A stretch of DNA of 64,000 nt from Karalla daura (GCA_029224185.1 CM055195.1:25136209-25200208); one strand, 5' to 3'. Shown: positions 1 through 32,415, counted from the first letter of the stretch. Notes: generated by a model not told the origin, from the letters alone. Numbers and translations are program-made.

Positions 1-1798
1 AGGACCAGACAGTGGCATCTGAAGGCTGAAACCAGGATGATGGACCAAAAGCACCACGCAAGTGTCAGAGATGACAATCATCTTGGAGAAACAAATGTTT
101 CTGTTACACTGAGACAATGAAATAAACTGAGGCGCTATCATTAGAAAAACAGCTCAATATCACAAAGTAAATAATCATCAAGGTGATAAAATAAATTGGT
201 AATGTGTGTTTTTTTCCTGTCCTGAGTTAATGCAGCTTTGTTGTATGTACAGACATACAGGAAGAATCCGACACTGAGCTTGAACCAGGAGGATTTTTGT
301 CAATTCCTCTCTCTCTCTTTGTGGATTTTAGCTGCCATTTGAATATCTAAAATTCATACAAGAATGCAGAACATGATGAGGTTTTTGAACCTCTCTACAC
401 CTTTGGGTTGACAGTTATTTCAATAAAGCCAAGGTAAAAGTGTTTTTTTCCCCCCCTTCAAGATCCCCTTTGAAGTCCCATGAAAGAAATGTCAGTGACT
501 GCATCAAGCGCTGAGGTGGGACTGAAATGTTATACATGACAAATGATAGAGTAACGCAGAGCTCACATTACTCCAGTCAAAACTCTAGTGTGCTTGTGCT
601 ACAATATGGTGATGTAAGCTGGAGCATCAGCTGATAAGCAGACTAACTTGAGTGTAGCTGAAGTGGAAAGTTTTCCTCTTCCGTGCTTGGGGCCGCTTGC
701 CTTTGAAATGTTGTAATGGTGCACGCCCCACTGTCAGCGCTGAGAAGAATATATTTGTTCACTCTATAAAGCACCAGCTAAAATAGCGGTTCAGCCCCAG
801 GGGAGCGTAGTCATCCATTGAGCTCTTTGTCGTGAGTGCAGCCAGTGTTTCAATTTTGAATTGTTCACATTGTTTGGCGATATTTGTCGAGGCTAATACA
901 TCATTATCCACGTAGTAAATGGCAGACTGTTTTGTTGATCCCTGTAGGCATACGAGGACAAACCCAAAGAGAAAGGCTGACATCTTATAGAGAGAGAGAG
1001 AGAGAGTGAAAAGGGGTTGTCTGGTATAAATAGAACCTGAGCGTGACCTCAACTGTACTGTCTCTCTGACCTACACCCCTAGCACCAGGTACAGCGAAAC
1101 CACAGGGTACATAAAAAAGGCAACAGGCCATCAATTAAATAATAGCTCAAGGCTGCCAAGATCCTAGAGTAATCGCATTAGCCCCCGGAGGAGCCTCCTC
1201 CATGGTGCCGTCAATCACATAAGGCACTATTTCTGTCAGTTACCCTTTACATTCTCCATGTTTCTCTGCCAGTTGAAACGTACAGATGACTGTCAACTGA
1301 TCAGGACGATGCTGGTAATGATTTTTAAATCTGCATCCGTCTGCATTGCATCAAAAACGCAGCAGCTTTTGCCTTTTCTGGATGTTACCTCATACCTGGG
1401 ACAAGAATAACCTATGCTGTGCGGTCTTGAAACCCTGTTTTTTCCTCCTTTTGAATGGGTTAAACGGCAGATGTTTGTCTGCCATCACTGTCCCACATTG
1501 ATCTACTGCCCTGATATTCAGGCTGCAACAAATCCTTGCAGTGGACAAATATTTATTCGTCTGTGGCGGCTTAAAATAGCTGACATAATCTCTGCACTGG
1601 CTCAGTGTGAGGAGCAAAGCTGCAGGAACTGGCACATCAATAATACGGCCTAGCCCGAGACACAGGGTGCACTTCTCTAAGTTACCTTCTGTAATGGTTG
1701 CAAGTAAACATCATGAATTAAACCTCTGCTGCAGTGCATCTGAGTGAGAAGTCCAGGCAGTGTGAGAGCATATGGTGGACAGCATCTTTGGTACTCAC
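1..1798. other. Left edge, no supported gene beyond the short frame
   Basis: Mixed-composition DNA. It includes a GA microsatellite at 989-1,008, a plus-strand TATAAATAG at about 1,024-1,032, and a T/C-rich run near 445-457. If the exon at 1.8 kb is real this is its first intron. Confidence 0.4.
759..983 (-). CDS. Short open frame with signal-peptide-like start, unassigned
   Basis: A 74-residue frame from ATG at 983. The first residues, MSAFLFGFVLVCLQGSTKQ, look like a signal peptide, although without a basic start. The rest has two cysteines and no recognised domain. The same DNA also reads as a pyrimidine tract followed by CTACAG, so it may be a 3' splice site instead of a coding start. 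Chance is the simplest explanation. Confidence 0.12.
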   Translation of the reverse strand: MSAFLFGFVLVCLQGSTKQSAIYYVDNDVLASTNIAKQCEQFKIETLAALTTKSSMDDYAPLGLNRYFSWCFIE

Positions 1799-1925
1799 GC
1801 TGCAGGGTGCTCTCCAGCTGGGAGCCGGCCCGCAGAAGGTAGTGGTAACTCTCCATCTCCTTCTCAGGCCCTTTCTCAGGCTCTCTGTCCTCCTCCTCTT
1901 CTTCCTGCAGTGAGGCCGGGCCCAT
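1799..1925 (-). CDS. Possible 5' coding exon of an unassigned minus-strand gene
   Basis: From ATG at 1,925 the minus strand reads MGPASLQEEEEEDREPEKG, then EKEMESYHYLLRAGSQLEST and LQ, and meets a consensus GTGAGT donor in phase 1. The first half is acidic, the second half could form an amphipathic helix. I do not recognise the protein. Upstream lies a GC-rich stretch and a long purine tract (2,436-2,512), as often seen around fish promoters. In vertebrates mcf2 lies next to atp11c in the same orientation, so an mcf2 5' exon is one possibility, but no mcf2 motif is seen. No second exon was found in the remaining 1.8 kb. Confidence 0.3.
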
Positions 1926-4704
1926 ACCCACTCCCCACCTCCCGCCTCCTCCTCGTCCTTATCCTCCTCCTCGTCTCCTCCAGCACAAGATCAGGCCGGG
2001 AGAACAGACTCTGCTGTGGGAGGTGCAGACAGCGGCCTAGGCCTCACATCCTCCTCAGCAGAGTCCCGCAGCCCAGCATAGTGTCCCAGTATCCGGGAGC
2101 TTGGAGTTACAACTGGGAATCTGTCCGGCCACCTGCCTCCGCAGCTTCCTGGATCCAGATGGGACAGCTCCCTGGACCTCCTCCTCCTTCTCCTGGAGGC
2201 TCCTGATACTGCTGCTGGAGCCTCCTGACCTTGGGCTGCATAGAGTGGCCACACACTGCTGATATGACCACATAAGCAGAGCTGACAGTGGCTTGCCGTC
2301 CCTGACTGTGTGTGTGTGTGAAGTGCTTACCCCCTCACACACACTCTTCCATACACACAGCAGCAGCAGCACCGGCAGACTGTCCTGCAGCCAGGCTACT
2401 CCAAAACAAACAGGGCTCCATCTGGCCACTGCTGTCTCACTCTCCCTCCCTCTCTCTCTCTCTCTCTTTCTCTTGCTCCTCCCTCCCCTCCCCCTCCCTC
2501 CCCCCTCTGAGCATTAGTGCGTCAGCTCTGCACCATGCAGAGTGCACTCCTGATACACTGCCAACACCCTCTCAACTTTTCCCTTGCTTCACACTCCTCA
2601 GACCTCCTCAGTTAAAACTTCTACAGTGGGCTGGATTGTCCCCTCTCTCCAGCTTTACTCTAATATAGATGCTCAAACAGCATAGAATAGATCTATTGTG
2701 GGATAGAAAATGAAAATCTACCACGCCCTCAGCCATCTAGTTTTCAGTCCTTAATGTACAACAATCACATTCAAGCAGAAGAACAAATATGAAAGGGTGT
2801 CATTGTGTGTGTGCAGATACACAGAGCCTTTCTCCACGGCCCACAGCGCTTGTTTGGACTCAAGTGGAGAGAGAACTTAAAGGCCCTCTATACACGAGTC
2901 ACAGTGAGTGCTTGATGTTTTCTTGATGCAAGGCCACACATGGAGCAGTGGGAGAGCAGCAACACGCCAGTCTGATACGCAGCCACTCAGCTGATCCAGC
3001 TTAGCCTCTCGGCCATCTCATTACCGCTCGGCATCTGCTTAGTGCAGGGCAAACACACAGATGACCAGCCGCCCACACACAGCCTACACCAGGCCCGGAC
3101 ACACTGACTCTTGAAATTTGACTTTAATGGATTGGATGGAATTTAAATGGCGGAAGAAACAAGATGCATAATTAATTAACAAGATTGAGCCGGCGACTGC
3201 ATGTTTAATGCAGGTCATAGGTCATATAATGACATAACAGTGCACTGTGGCATGATGCACTGGCATTCAGTATGCACAGTGATGTTAGAAACATGCATTT
3301 AGTTGGTCTCAAAGTGAGTCACAAAGTGAAGTGAATTGGGTCAAACCTGGTAGTAACAGCACATACAAAACTTCTATTTCCTGGTAGCAGTTATGGACCA
3401 TTAACAACAGTAAACTGTGATGCAGCTTGGGAGCAAGTTTAATGCAACGTCCGGTTTCCTGGCATGTCATCAATGACCACGCTTTTCAGTGAAAACTCAA
3501 AAACTTGGGAATGTAACTTTGCGCATGTCTTAATAACGTATTAGGCTTTGAAGACAATCACATAAGATGACTGAGGATTTGCACCCCCTGAAAATTGCAG
3601 TTTTTATCGTCCAGTTAAAATAACAGACTTTCTGTTGAGTTTCGAACACGGCTCCAAGGGACTTTTTGTCTCTTGCCACCTTGGGATGTTGCATATATGT
3701 GCAAAATTTCACATTTTTAGGCGATATTGCCATATCTGTAAAATGTTCTGCACGGCCAGCGCTATTTCACATTTTAGAGTGCATGTTTGGTCACTCAAAA
3801 AGCTAACTCAACAGAAAGAAAGTAAGAAAATAAGGATGAATAACTGTCCAAAAACAAAACAGTGTTTGCAACACTGTTCTATGGCACAATTTGGGGGCCA
3901 TGCACATCTCTGTCGAACGCGGGCCCTGTGTTTTTCTGTGTTCAAAATTGCATGGCGGCTGCCTCCAGCTGACCCCAGCCAGATAGACTGATATCGGTCC
4001 AAAGAAAAAAAATCCAGATCCCACCCGCAGTTGTGGGTTGTGGCTCAAAGCCAATCGTCCAGGAGGCGGGTGCCGCAGGGTGGCAGGCTGTGGTGCTCGT
4101 GGTAGCACTGGAGCAATGTGGAACTTCAGCCAAGGGGTGCCTGTGCGCTGCTACGTGGACGTCGTTATTACCCCCCCCCCCCCAGGATGGTACCACCTGT
4201 CTCATTTTGAGTTAGGAAAAACCCTGGTACATACTGAAGATTGGAAAGATAAAATGTTTGCATTACCTTAACTCAAGTTAAGTTAGGGTTAGAGGGTTAG
4301 AGAACTTCAGTCTTCGGAATGATTGCCAAACAACTCGAGTCGGAAGACATTTGTTTGGGAGATTCTTTGCTACATTTAACACTGAGCTGGACTTGTATTG
4401 CGTCCCCACTATGGGAAAACACAATATATAATAACACAATATGACCACCATTGTAATTTGACTAACTAGGGTTCAAACAAAATGACTTATGATTGGGAAT
4501 AATAGAATTTGAAGCACTGCGGACTGGTCAGCTTTTGCCCTTGGTATGCTGGAAATGGACTCAGTGCTGCTTTGAAACAACAGTACAAAGCAGGTGAGGT
4601 GGATGGATCTCTGATGCACGACGTATGTCAGATGTTGTGCAACATTTCTAACGTGTGACTAAGTCGCTCCTGCTGCAAAGAATAAACGCACGACACGGTG
4701 TTAT
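1926..4704. other. Intergenic stretch between atp11c and the left gene
   Basis: Contains a GC-rich block (1.9-2.3 kb), a CT-rich run on the plus strand (2,436-2,512), an AT-rich segment at 3,105-3,290 that reads like conserved non-coding DNA, a C run at 4,171-4,183, and a telomere-like TTAGGGTTAG fragment near 4,285-4,305 too short to matter. No coding sequence is supported. Confidence 0.4.
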
Positions 4705-7700
4705 CTTCAAAACATCCTGCTTTTTATTATAGAAGATCTTCAGGTTTTGAATATACTGGTTTCAAAGATGTACATTCAGCTTGGAGGTTTAGAGAGTTGA
4801 GGCTGGAGACCCCAGAGGTCTGCGGGGTGGGAGGTTTGGGGAAAGGGGGGGGGGGGGGGGGGGGGCGAGGTGTCGCTGTTGAGGTGCCTGAAGACGTCCA
4901 CCGCCGCCCCACGCCTGAACACAGGGACGGCGTCCACAACTGCAGGGGACTCTCGTGCTTTTTTTTTTTTTTTTTTTTCCTTTAAATCTTTTTTTTTTTT
5001 AAATATATATTTGGATTTTCTTACAAAAAAAAAAAGTGGCTGGAAAAAGGTTGCATTAAAAATACAATCCATTGTTTCATATACTTTTCATTTAGACAGG
5101 CAAAATGTTAAGATTCCAAGATTTTTCTTTTTCCTACAAGCTCTGAAAATAGCATCTCTGACGTCACTTAAAGGTTTTTTCGATAGTTGTTAACAAAGCA
5201 GGCAGCCCCTCTCCGCGTGTCCCTCCACACCCCCGCTTCTCTGGCACAGTGCAGTCTGGAGGTGACGGAGTGAAGAGACCCCCCCCGCCTCTTTCACAAC
5301 AACCACAAAACAGATGTCTGGTAGAAAATGGCACTGAAAGGCCTGTTCACCTCACCCCACTTGTTAAGCACGTTAACTCGTGTTTTACAGCTCGACTGTC
5401 TGACCCGAGACGTGCGGGGACTATGAATGAGTTCAAGGTAGGTTACTGGTTACTGGGCCAGCGCTAGAGAGCACTGTAATGACTGAAAACCACAGGCCGC
5501 ACTGATTTGGCAACACAACAGATTCTCGGGAGTTTTTAAAATCACGGGGGCGAAATGACCAAGAGACGTGCATGGGGGTGGGGGGGGAGGGGGGTCTCGG
5601 TCGGCGGACTTACAACATGGAGCGAGTGTATGAGAGGGGGGGGGGGTGGGGGAGGCGAGGCTGCCCGTCTTTGAAAGTATGACAAAGAATATCAAGTTGG
5701 GGTTTGCATGGGTTCACATCAGGGCAGGAGCGACACGACTCGACCGACTCGACAGGCACTAAGCTGTCCACGCTCGGCCATAAAAAACCAACAAAACCAA
5801 AAAAGACTCATGACATAAAAGTTTAACATCTGTGAATAAAAGTACGCTCGACAATAAATATACCTCATAGAAAATAAACGTGGCAGAACAAAAAGGCAAA
5901 ACCATATATATTCTTAACAGCATCTTAATCATGGCATGTTTACATGGAATGTATGAAGCAGTAGACACGTGACGTTACAGGAATGAAGGGGGGTGGGGGG
6001 GGGGGGGGGGGGGTAAAAAAGGCCATCCAGACGGTGGGCTAACTTGACCTGAGGAGGAGATGGCCCCCCTCACAGTGGCTCAAAACCACACGCCGGTCGA
6101 GTAGCACGTCCGGAGTGGATTTCTCTTTTTGCACTCCCGCTCAGAACCCGCTTGACAAGCAAGGTAACCGCTTAATGAACATAGATACCTCATTTAGGCT
6201 TTAGTGCATGTGCACGGTTTACAGTATGTGTACAAGGTGTGTGGCTGCGGTGCAGTTATTGTTCTGGGGTGCGTGTTTGTGTGTGCGCGTGCGTGCGTGC
6301 GTTCGGATATATATACATGTAGTCGGCCTCACCATTACCGCCTACGAAGCGAGGAGACCAGTTTCCTTAATAGTGCAGGAGATCTGAAGGAACGAGGTTC
6401 AAGTAATCCTGGCTCTCGCGTCACGCAGGCGTCTTACACACATACGCGCCGACTTGTCACCTTCGCCTTACACGTGTGGACAGAATGTGATCGCATTGCA
6501 TTGGTCTTTTTTGGCTTGGAGCGCATGGTAAATCTCTTCGCTATATACACACACACACACACACAACGGCACATATATTACATTTTCTCACCTTCAACGG
6601 ACCCGTTAAATTATCTCCGAAGCCGGAGGATTTAGGGTTCAGACGCCCAACAACATCTCTAGATGATCGGTCTCTCGACCTTTCGTATACACACATGCGC
6701 ACATTTTTGGACTGAGTGAGTAAGACAGGCGTTGGGACGCCACCCGGTACGCCGCAGAGAACTATCCCTGGAAACAAACGGTCACACGGGGTCATTTCTA
6801 CACCTGTTGGAACCCGTCTTTTTTGCATCCGAGTGGAACCGAGTGGAACTTTTTTTCTGATGATCTGAACTTGTGGATGGACGCCGAAGAGCCGGGTGCC
6901 CGTGAAGCGGAATAGGCTTCAACCGGTGAGGATGGGACGACCTCGCGTGACCTCGTGGGGGGGAAAAAAAAAAACGAAAACGTCGCAGAACATAGTGATC
7001 GAGCGTCAGTGGATCTTCTTTCATGCGGGGCAAACCTCCCTCGGAGTGGGCGTTACGACCGCCTGTTAAAACACAGCGGTCTTGTAGAGCTACTGGCAAG
7101 GCAGCTGTGTATGCATTCATCTGTAAGCTAGTTTAAGAAAGAGAGGTAAAAAAAACCAAAACAAAACAAACAAAAAAAACACATGCCCGTCATCCGAATA
7201 GAGATCTTTTGAAAAAACATATGACGCGGGGCACCGCTCTGCAGGCATGCATGGAGGGCCGGGTCCCGCTCTCCTTCTTCTTCTTCTTCTCCTCCTCCTC
7301 CTCTCCCTCTCCTCGTGTTTTCCGTCCTCTCCTCACGACGGCACGGCGGCGAGCCGGCCGGCACGGGGCCCCGGGGCGGCGGGCGTGGCTGCGGCCGCGG
7401 GCTGGTCGTGCTCCCTCAGGTGTTTATAGGACAGTGGTGTGACGGCCGCGGTCTGGGGGGGGGGGGGGGGGGGGGGAGGTGAACACACGCTGGCTTCAGT
7501 GCTTTTCACTAGGAGGGAGCGCGGCTGAGGGGAGGACGGGGGAGACGGCTTTCCGAATCACCGACAATCAGGGGGGGAGGAAGCCCAGCACCGCAAAACA
7601 AAGAACCTCTCCTCCAGCAGACGGGGAGGAATTAGTAAAGGGGCAATGCGTTTCGACTGCATCCAAGTCTACTGATCTGTGGAGGAGCCGAGCGGGGACG

Positions 7701-8950
7701 GTGGACAGACACACAGAGCGAGGGGGGTCGTTTGGCCCGTGTTTTACCTGGATGTTGGCAGCAGGCCGGCGTCTGACAGCTAGTGGGGAACAGAGAGTGA
7801 GGTTAAAAAAGGGAAGGTGTGGGGGTGTGTGTGTGTGTGTGTGGGGGGGGGGGGGGGATGGGGGGGGGGGCGGACATCGATGGCCGACCCTGGTCCGACG
7901 GTGAGACGCACAGTCGCACCCGGCCACGGGGGGAGGGCAAAGACGAATGGAAACCTTTGGTCGCCGTCACTCAGAAGATGCGGCAGGGATGGAGCAAAAG
8001 CTGAACAAGTTCAATATTGTCGAATCAATTCGAATCGGTATTGCTCATTGATAACTTTTCCCATCTAATGCCCTCTTCCGTCAGCCGGAAACTGACACTC
8101 CTGGCATGTGGCATTTCGCAATACTGGACCGCAGATCAAACGCATGGTTTGCAATAGCTTCGTGAGATCCATAAACCTTCAATGCGGCGCTGGTGGCGTC
8201 GTATCGAATGTTCAGACAGCGGTTTGTAACGGGGCATTTCCGTTCGTTTTGCCCTCGCCCCCTTCATGTGATGGGCCAGCATTCTGACGTCGGGAGGTTA
8301 AAAGCGATGTCACGTCATGCAGTGAGGGATGCTCCCGGGACAGTAAGCAGACAGCGACCACCAGCACGCGTTCGCACGTGCACACACACACATGAAGGGT
8401 CCTGAGGGGACCGGGACCCAAAAAAAACACCACGTGGCTAACAGCACATGGGCGTCAGACACACACGTATTCACGCCAGCACCGTCACATGTGAAAACCA
8501 GGGGGACACACACACACACGCGCGACACCATAGGACACTCAGCACACTCGGGACATTCCAGGTACAACAGTGAGATGAACGCTTCAAATCAGGGTTGTAA
8601 AAGCACATGCAGGAGGTAGTAACACGTGGGGCTTACAAAGGGAGGCTGAAAGGAGCATGTGTCTGTGCAAATGGCGAAACAGTTGAAGGTCTAAGGGTGC
8701 ATTCATTCGCATATGGAGTCAAATGCACCCGTTGTGAATGTTTGAAACTAACTGCATCTCTTCAGCCAGCCAATATCAGCTCACACAACACATTAGAGCA
8801 CACTGGGTCTCGTCGGGAATGTCCTGAAAGCCTTTGATTCTCTTGTTAACACTCGGAGTTAGGGACCGGAATTGCCGGACAGGTTGTGCCCGAGAAGGGG
8901 TCGTCTTTGATTTGCTTAAAAAAAAGGGCCTGGAGGTGGCCGGTACCTGT
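4705..8950 (-). other. atp11c: Probable atp11c 3' untranslated region (about 4.2 kb)
   Basis: After the distal stop codon no supported coding sequence is seen down to about 4.7 kb. The stretch is low in complexity: G runs at 4,845-4,865, 5,995-6,013, 7,455-7,476 and 7,843-7,870, T runs at 4,959-4,978, and short CA/GT tracts. On the minus strand its distal part has the AU-rich look of a 3' UTR. The first convincing minus-strand AATAAA lies at 4,723-4,728. Length and end are inferred. Confidence 0.5.
4723..4728 (-). terminator. Candidate polyadenylation signal AATAAA for atp11c
   Basis: The minus strand reads CTATAATAAAAAGCAGG, with a T/G-rich stretch (GATGTTTTG) some 15 to 25 bases further on that could be the downstream element. 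It is the only AATAAA I find on this strand in the 4 kb after the distal stop. Cleavage near 4,700-4,710 would be expected. Confidence 0.45.
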
Positions 8951-27924
<18,974 letters not shown>

Positions 27925-29421
27925 CTGGGCAGAGAAAGACCAATGGAAGGGGAGGAGAGAGGGGACACATGAGTGCGCTTGCCTTCAGAGAACACAGGTC
28001 GGACCTCGAGAAACGCGTCAAAAATGACATCAGGTGAGCCAACATTTCACCCAGGACCCGAGGCGGGCCAGACACAGGATCGACCAGTGAAAACAAAAGC
28101 CGTCTGTGCTTTCAGGTTCAGCAATGGCCACCGGGGATTCGTGGCGGCTATAGAATACTTGACAGCCCGACGAGGCCTGAATTCCACCCACGGGTCAAGA
28201 ATTAAGAGATTAAAGTGTCCACTGTGGTGCAGAAAATTAAAAAGACTTGAAAAGCACTCTACTGGAAAACTGTTGAGCACAGGCCAACAACCCTGTGGGG
28301 GTGGGGGTGGGGGGGGATGTCAAAGAAAAGTATGACACGGGTCAATGGGCTAAAATGGCGATTGTGCAACGTCTTTAGCTTAATTTTACTTTCCTCCCAG
28401 GTGGCCACTCATCGATGATGAACGGGTAATATATGCGGGCAGCTGGGGGGGGGGGGGAGCTGCGCCCCGGATTTATGACTTGCGCAACCTCGCCTCGATG
28501 CAGACGGTGCGTGCACACACGCACGCCTTGGACTTGCTTCCGGACTGCATCCATTCCAGTGTAAAGACATCAAAGCCCCGATGGGACCCACATGCACAAG
28601 GGCCCGGGATCAGATAAGGCGTACCGTTCGAGGGAGTTCTCCCCCCACTAGTTTGTAGTTTCTGGGTCCAAATCAGACGTGTCTCCCGAGTAGTGGTGAC
28701 TGGTGAATATGGACGTAAACAAAAGGGCTGGTTGGAGACGGATGCGGCTACATATTCTGAGCTCTTTGCAGAGGGGGATTCAGAAAGCCTGCGAGGCTTT
28801 CTCCTGATGAAAAAAAACGACTTTGTCACTGACACCTCATTCAAGCGTCCGAAACCTCGAGTAGAACGAGGCTCAGAGGGAGGGCAGTCGCCTCCGAACA
28901 CAGCATCCGAGCAGCCCCGCGACGACAGACGGGGTGATGCAGTGGAACATGCAGTGGAACAGCAGCTGCTGCCGCCTTCTCCCCGAGATGGCGAGAGCTG
29001 AACGGCCCGGTTCAGAGCGCGGTCATGGTGCCGCTGCATCCGAGGCAGTAGCTGCCGCCACTGTGCAGAGCACCGTACGGGCACGGAGACACGGCCAGAA
29101 ACAGAGGGTGCCATCACGCACACTGAACGGGGATTCGGGTCACGCTGCTGTCCACACACTCTCCTCGCTGTCGAAAAAGAAACCTGCTACGCGTCCGATT
29201 TAGGACCACATGCCAAAAAAGGCGTGAATCCAATCTGGGATCAGATTCCATGTGTTTTTGGCTGCTTCTACCGTCACAAAAAGTCGGATTCTGGCCACAT
29301 TGGGCGTACAGTGTAAACATATTCTCGGTACCAGCTTATCTGCTGTGTCCTTTTTCCTACCTTAGTCTGTTCCCAACCAGTTTCTATTGCCCCAACAGCT
29401 TTGCAGCTGGTCTCTGGACTA

Positions 29422-29423
<2 letters not shown>

Positions 29424-29471
<48 letters not shown>
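29424..29471. repeat. (TA)n microsatellite
   Basis: About 24 TA units in the probable intron 1. Confidence 0.97.
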
Positions 29472-29476
<5 letters not shown>

Positions 29477-32184
29477 CATATAGCATCTTTGCATACTGTG
29501 AAAAACTCTATACAACCACAATCGACCATTACTGTTTCTATACGGTAAGCCATTAAGCAATGTGGGGCGAAGGGTTTAAGGGTATGGAAACCTATTTGGC
29601 CTTTCCAAAAAACCTTCCTGGATAATACATCGCTGCTAATGTTCTTCACGTGTTCCAGCACGTGGATCTTTTCAAACTGAAAATCAGTCGCCTCTCCGTT
29701 CTTTCACAGTCTTGTTGGTCACCAATCTTCCTCTCACCGTTTACGAATCGACCAAAGAGTCGACGTGCGAATGCCGGGAAAAAAAGTTGACACTGCACCA
29801 TATACTGCTGACCACTGTTAAACAAGGGGGGAAGTAGGTGGAGAGGAGAAGCAATACCGAACCTCGTGGAGCACGTGTGACAAGACACCAGAAAGTGTGT
29901 GAGTCATCAGCGGTATAGGAGCGCTTACAATGAACAGCCAGTCTCGCATGGCATGGACACAAAACGTGACTTGGAGGAGATCTGCTACGAATTAAAAGTG
30001 ACTTATCACGAATCCATCGATTAAACATCAAAGGCGAATGGACACAGGGTGTTCATTCACATTAGTCTTTAAGTTCATATATGGACAAAAGCAACCTTTT
30101 TGAATAGGCCTGAAACGCTTGTTGTCGGTTCATGCACATTTTCGTATGTTGTTTGAAACGGTCGATGAGTATGACGGATGAGTATGTGATCTACCACCGC
30201 CTGGACAGAGAGGTGTCCGATCAAAGAACAGCCTGACAACACGACGCTCGGACATCTGATGCATGCGGGGACTTCAAAAAAAAACCCCAAACTCCCATTC
30301 TCACTTATGAACCGAGTCGTAGATATGAAATGTTTCCAATTGTGTGTCCGGTCCAGACTTGAGAATTGAGCCAGCGGGCTGGTACATAGTTCTCCCTTGT
30401 GCATGAGCAACCGTGTTCACACCTCAGCGTGGCTGTCAAAACCACCATCCCCAACCCGTTGAGCAGGACCAGACGGACCGGGCTGCCAGAGAATGGAGAG
30501 AGAGAGAGAGAGAGGGGGAGGGAGAGTGGGTGGGAGGAAGAAAGACAAAGAGAGAAAAGGAAGTACAACAGGATCCAAGGACACGAGCACCATCCAGGTT
30601 TTTCTGTATCAAGCGACAACCAGCCCGCAGGAGGAGCAGTAAGCCAAGCGCACCCCCGCGGATCACCTTGTTCGTTTGTTTGAATCAAATGCAGCGTTTT
30701 GGCCGCTCTCCTTTTCTCCGTGTGCTACTGCAAGACGCCATCTGCACATGTAATCGCAGCTTTCCAGATATGCCATTCTAAAGCACAAAGACACCACGGA
30801 AGCAAGGGAAGGTCGGAGGGGGGGCCAGAGAAGGTACTTGTGCGCTGCACAAACGAAAACATGAAACAATTTGCGACCCGAATGAATCAAACGGTCTGCC
30901 TGGTCCCGTTTTGTTTCCTCCGTTGTTCACATGGAGATAGATAGGTAACGAGTCGCTGCGTTGTCAGGTGCAGGATAACACACTATTCATCATCAGTTCG
31001 GGCAGTCTTTTCCAATGTGTGTTGACCATTTCGATATTGAGACCTAGTGTACACGGCCTCTCCGTGTCTGTGTGTGTCTCTTCTCCAGACAAGCAGTGCA
31101 AAAACGTGTTCAGGCTGACTGCAGAGTGCATCCGGCGATGGACACAGCTGCACGATCTGGACCTCTATCTGGACGCTCTATCTGGATACCCTCGGTGTAT
31201 GTGTCGGGATCCTGAAAAGAGCATCTGTCTGTCGATCCCGTGGCAGGTGACCGTAAAATACAATTCTAGGGTCAGGCCCGAATCTACATGACCGCGACGC
31301 TGGGCCACAAAATGGCAACTTGAAAACCGTGCAAAAAACCCCCAAAATAAAACGCTAATGTAAAGTCAAGCAAACCTGATTGCATCTTTGCTTCGCTGTC
31401 AGGGGTCAAAGGTCAATTCGTTGCCAGTGACGGCGGGTGAGGAGAAAGCGGCCCAGAGTCAAGTCGCGGCACGTCGACACAAATACTGCGGACTCACCCC
31501 CGGTGAGAGAGCCTCGGCGACAAAGGAACGCGGACGGAGATCAATAAAGCAAACGTGCCATGCTCAATTGAGCTGAAGGCGATTGCTCAGTGGGAAATTA
31601 ATGGCGCATTAGAGGATTGAGTGAGCCCAAAACTTTACATTAAATTATGCCACTAAATTCAATTACGCATACATTGTGAGATGAGCCTGGGGCAGGGGGT
31701 TGGGGGGGGTGGAGGCAGCGTGGAGTATAAGGCCGCATTCAGGCGCTGCCAAGCCCCCGGGCGATGACTGTGGTCTGATGACACCGCGTCCTGTCACACC
31801 ATCCCACTACTGAGTCTCGCCTTGTCACAATCTGCCGGCCGGTGGCCCAACCCGCGCCGACTTACCAGAAAATGACAACGCGGTTCAGTTTCTCACAGCA
31901 CAATCTTCAGAAATGTCAGCGGAGATTCTCATTCCTCCAGGTCGCCGTTATCACGACTCTCGGGGACGATCCTCGAGTCATGGTGACCCGGATGAATGGG
32001 AATCTCCACGACTGAAAAAACCCCCTTGCGCCCTGACCGCGACAGTGGTCTGAAAAGATATGTGAGGAACAAGTTACGCTCCGCACATTCTGGACTGACG
32101 TTGAGGTGGAACGGATGGATAGCTCAACACAAGCTTCGTCGATCCCTCTGGTTGCCTTCAGGAAACTCCGGCATTCGAGGAACA

Positions 32185-32415
32185 TCCCCGGACTGCGTTT
32201 ATCCATTTTCTGGTCCGCGTACCTCAGCAGTGCCCGGTGCCTCTCTCCAGCACGCACAGGGCGAACGCAGAGAATACAGTCAGAGCAAAGACGCCAGTCC
32301 ATCACTGCACCCATGCACGGCACATACATATAAGGGCACTGTAGTCTCCAATCGACCGACACCCGCATATCTTTGGACTGTCAGGGGAAACCAGAGAAGG
32401 ACACGTGCTCACATG
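32185..32415 (-). mobile_element. SINE-like repeat, reverse copy
   Basis: Read on the plus strand it runs TTTATCCATTTTCTGGTCCG, GCCAGTCCATCACTGCACCC, GTAGTCTCCAATCGACC, TTTGGACTGTCAGGGGAAAC, which is the reverse complement order of the same fish repeat family (tail first, head last). Confidence 0.6.

Noticed and set aside
4285..4305. Interstitial telomere repeat (TTAGGGTTAG)
   Set aside because: Only about one and a half units; chance level.
28473..29159. 228-codon minus-strand frame
   Set aside because: No domain, no membrane segments, composition of GC-rich intron; no splice sites linking it in phase with exon 2 were found.
30968..31291. 107-codon plus-strand frame ending NSRVRPEST, with a possible acceptor at 31,087
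   Set aside because: Not recognisable, no partner exon, length ordinary for chance in this composition.
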